Source of the DNA: SIG607 sp045614505 | GTDB taxonomy: Bacteria > Bacillota > Clostridia > Oscillospirales > Acutalibacteraceae | DNA: 15,163 bases | Assembly (NCBI GenBank): GCA_045614505.1 | Contig: JAZLDA010000097.1 | Span: forward strand, 1 to 15,163 | Direction: 5' to 3' | Shown: in pieces, positions 12,937 through 15,163 of the stretch | Layout of the letters: each line of letters opens with the position of its first letter | How positions within the stretch are numbered: position 1 is the stretch's first letter | Made by a program: the position numbers and the translations under genes | The notes under the pieces: model-generated | Seen by the model: the letters and a program-made list of their open reading frames with translations, nothing else | Databases searched by the model: none | What the model was told of the DNA's origin: nothing

Positions 12937-15163
12937 ATGAAGCTTTGCTACAAATGTCAGAAACGTCCTGCCGTCGTATTCATTTCCGACGCTATGGATA
13001 AGAATTCGACTCCTAAAGGACTTTGCCTTGTTTGCGCAAAATCAGCAGGCATTAAGCCTATTGATGATATGCTGAAAAAAATGAACATATCCGATGAAGA
13101 CATCGAGCAAATGAGTGACCAGTTTATGGAAATAATGTCTATGAACGGAGACGACGGCGGTGACGAGTTTGATTTAGGTACTGCACCCGCATTCCCATTC
13201 TTAAACAATATGTTCACTGATTCTCTCGGCAAATCAGAAGATAACGATAAAGGAAAAGACGATTCTAAAGACGGTAAAAAAGAGCGTAAGAAACGCCGTT
13301 TTATGGAGCAGTATTGCACAAATCTTACCGAGCGTGCTAAAAACGGGCAGTTAGACGAGATTTTTGGCAGAGAGGAAGAGCTTTACAGAACAATTCAGAT
13401 TTTATCCCGTCGCACTAAAAACAACCCTTGTCTTATTGGAGAGCCCGGTGTCGGAAAAACCGCCATTGCAGAAGGTCTCGCAATTAAAATTGCAAGAGGA
13501 GACGCTCCTGCACGCCTTTTAGATAAGGAAATTCACCTTCTTGATTTAACCGGTCTTGTTGCAGGCACTCAGTTTAGAGGACAGTTTGAGAGCCGTGTTA
13601 AGGGTCTTGTTGAAGAAATAAAGACCGCAGGTAATATAATTCTTTTTATTGACGAGATTCACAATCTTGTAGGGGCAGGGGACTCGGCAGAGGGGTCCAT
13701 GAATGCGGCAAATATTTTAAAGCCTGCACTATCTCGCGGCGAAATTCAGGTTATAGGTGCCACTACATTTAAGGAATATAGAAAATATATTGAAAAAGAT
13801 GCCGCTCTCGAGCGAAGATTCCAGCCTGTAACCATTGAAGAACCATCACTTCTTGAAGCCGAAAAGGTTTTGAGAGGTATCAAAAAATACTATGAAGGCT
13901 ATCATAATGTAACTATTCCTGATAATATTATTTCTACTATAGTAAGGCTCTCCGAAAGATATGTAAATGACAGATTTTTACCCGATAAAGCTATAGACCT
14001 AATGGATGAAGCCTGTGCCTGCGCAAGCCTTGCAAATACTGCTGTGGACAGGCTTTACATTGCTAACAAAAAGATTGCTGATGCACAAATGGAAATCAAC
14101 CGTCTTGAGACCGATGTAGAAAACATTGACTATGAAAAGATAGCTCTTGTTAAAGCTGAACTTGAGAAATACAAGAAGCAGGCAAGTGAGCTTTATGTTC
14201 CTGCATCAGATAACACCGTAACAGATATGGATGTCGCTAAGGTAATTGAACTCTGGACCGGAATTCCTGCCGCCAAGGTACAGGAAAATGATTTGAAGAA
14301 ACTTAGCAGTTTAAAGGATGAAGTTTTAAAAAGAATAATCGGTCAGGACAAAGCCGTGGAGCTAGTTGTTTCTGCCGTTAAGCGTTCCAGAGTCCAGATG
14401 TCGACTAAACGCAGACCTGCCTCTTTTATTTTTGTAGGTCCTACGGGCGTCGGCAAGACCGAGCTTGTGAAAGTGTTGTCTGAACAGTTATTCGACACAC
14501 CCGAGACTATGATACGGCTTGATATGTCTGAGTTTATGGAGAAACACTCGGTATCACGTCTTATAGGAGCGCCTCCGGGATATGTAGGATACGACGAAGC
14601 CGGTCAGCTTACCGAAAAGGTTCGCAGAAAGCCTTATTCGGTAGTGTTGTTTGATGAAATAGAAAAAGCTCATCCCGACATTCTCAATATTTTGTTACAG
14701 ATCCTTGATGACGGAAGAATTACCGATGCGCAGGGAAGAACAGTTAACTTTGAAAACACAATTATTGTTATGACCTCAAATGCAGGAAGCGATAAGCAAT
14801 CCGCACTTCTCGGTTTTGAAAAGACAGCAGCACAAGCCAGTGAAGAAAAAGCAAGAAAAGCGCTCAGTGAGTTCCTTCGTCCTGAATTTATCGCCAGAGT
14901 TGACGAAATTGTGGTTTTCACACCCTTAGATTTAAAATCTCTTTCTCGTATTTCCGCTTTGATGCTTGATGAAATCAAACTTGCTATGAGCTATAAGGGT
15001 ATTGAGCTAAGTTATAATGAAAAAATTTGTCAGCTTATCGCAGAAAAATGCGAGGGCGGAAAATCAGGCGCAAGAGAGCTGAGAAATTATATCAGACGCA
15101 ATATAGAGGACAAAATCGTTTCATTACTTGTTGATGAGAATACGGCAACAGTAAGTAAAATTT
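12937..15163 (+). CDS. ClpE-like ATP-dependent Clp protease ATP-binding subunit (3' truncated by window)
   Basis: This is an AAA+ unfoldase expected to feed proteins to ClpP. The 742 visible residues start at ATG with AAAGGA 7 nt upstream; the C-terminus lies beyond the window. The N-terminus lacks Clp_N repeats but has CX2C-X22-CX2C (Cys4, 7, 30, 33), the spacing of the ClpE zinc motif. A charged, Asp/Lys-rich linker (about 95-120) follows. D1 has Walker A GEPGVGKT (168-175) and Walker B ILFIDE (235-240). The short middle region contains a UVR-like segment (about 396-420). D2 has Walker A GPTGVGKT (501-508), Walker B VVLFDE (569-574), sensor TSN (613-615) and RPEFIARVDE (648-657). An LGF tripeptide (625-627) in the expected loop supports ClpP docking. 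ClpC is the alternative, but the Cys4 motif favours ClpE. Confidence 0.88.
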   Translation, partial: MKLCYKCQKRPAVVFISDAMDKNSTPKGLCLVCAKSAGIKPIDDMLKKMNISDEDIEQMSDQFMEIMSMNGDDGGDEFDLGTAPAFPFLNNMFTDSLGKSEDNDKGKDDSKDGKKERKKRRFMEQYCTNLTERAKNGQLDEIFGREEELYRTIQILSRRTKNNPCLIGEPGVGKTAIAEGLAIKIARGDAPARLLDKEIHLLDLTGLVAGTQFRGQFESRVKGLVEEIKTAGNIILFIDEIHNLVGAGDSAEGSMNAANILKPALSRGEIQVIGATTFKEYRKYIEKDAALERRFQPVTIEEPSLLEAEKVLRGIKKYYEGYHNVTIPDNIISTIVRLSERYVNDRFLPDKAIDLMDEACACASLANTAVDRLYIANKKIADAQMEINRLETDVENIDYEKIALVKAELEKYKKQASELYVPASDNTVTDMDVAKVIELWTGIPAAKVQENDLKKLSSLKDEVLKRIIGQDKAVELVVSAVKRSRVQMSTKRRPASFIFVGPTGVGKTELVKVLSEQLFDTPETMIRLDMSEFMEKHSVSRLIGAPPGYVGYDEAGQLTEKVRRKPYSVVLFDEIEKAHPDILNILLQILDDGRITDAQGRTVNFENTIIVMTSNAGSDKQSALLGFEKTAAQASEEKARKALSEFLRPEFIARVDEIVVFTPLDLKSLSRISALMLDEIKLAMSYKGIELSYNEKICQLIAEKCEGGKSGARELRNYIRRNIEDKIVSLLVDENTATVSKI

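Noticed and set aside
1..15163. CRISPR array, tRNA or rRNA genes, prophage, toxin-antitoxin pair or defence genes
   Set aside because: No regularly spaced repeats, no tRNA-like cloverleaf in the intergenic regions, and every substantial coding region belongs to the genes listed.

Overview
The window looks like chromosome from an anaerobic Firmicute of class Clostridia, plausibly Oscillospirales/Ruminococcaceae-like. The reasons are moderate-to-low GC, strong Shine-Dalgarno sites, frequent GTG/TTG starts, a RuvC resolvase (Bacilli normally use RecU instead), an EcfA1-EcfA2-EcfT energizing module, a ClpE-type Clp ATPase with an N-terminal Cys4 motif, and a DUF5711-like protein beside a CvpA protein. 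The genus cannot be fixed by eye.

Left edge (1-216): no gene is contained here. The minus strand carries what looks like the 5' end of an IS200/IS605-type element. It has a GC-rich hairpin, a second hairpin, a good promoter, and a Shine-Dalgarno sequence at the window edge whose gene would start just outside. A perfect 14-bp stem terminator (181-214) separates it from the next operon.

217-4062 (minus strand): a complete polyamine-type ABC importer, in transcription order potA (ATPase), potB and potC (permeases), potD (substrate-binding lipoprotein). All three junctions are 4-nt stop/start overlaps, so the genes are tightly coupled.

4063-4626: a 564-nt divergent intergenic region, the richest non-coding part of the window. 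On the minus strand it holds a candidate pot promoter, a terminator-like stem with a U-run, a 14-bp palindrome, and a leader near potA with two mutually exclusive pairings, one of which would hide the potA ribosome binding site. On the plus strand it holds an excellent extended -10 promoter for ruvC.

4636-15163 (plus strand): eleven collinear genes with very small gaps or overlaps and no visible internal terminator. In order they are ruvC-ruvA-ruvB (Holliday junction resolution), an RlmI/RlmK-like methyltransferase, ecfA1-ecfA2-ecfT (energizing unit for vitamin/metal uptake), truA (tRNA pseudouridine synthase), a membrane-anchored DUF5711-like protein, a CvpA-family membrane protein, and a ClpE-like AAA+ unfoldase running off the right edge.

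Most of the window is housekeeping. No defence system, CRISPR array, prophage or biosynthetic cluster was found. The parts most worth a second look are the pot leader RNA, the IS200-like end, and the uncharacterised DUF5711/CvpA/ClpE neighbourhood.
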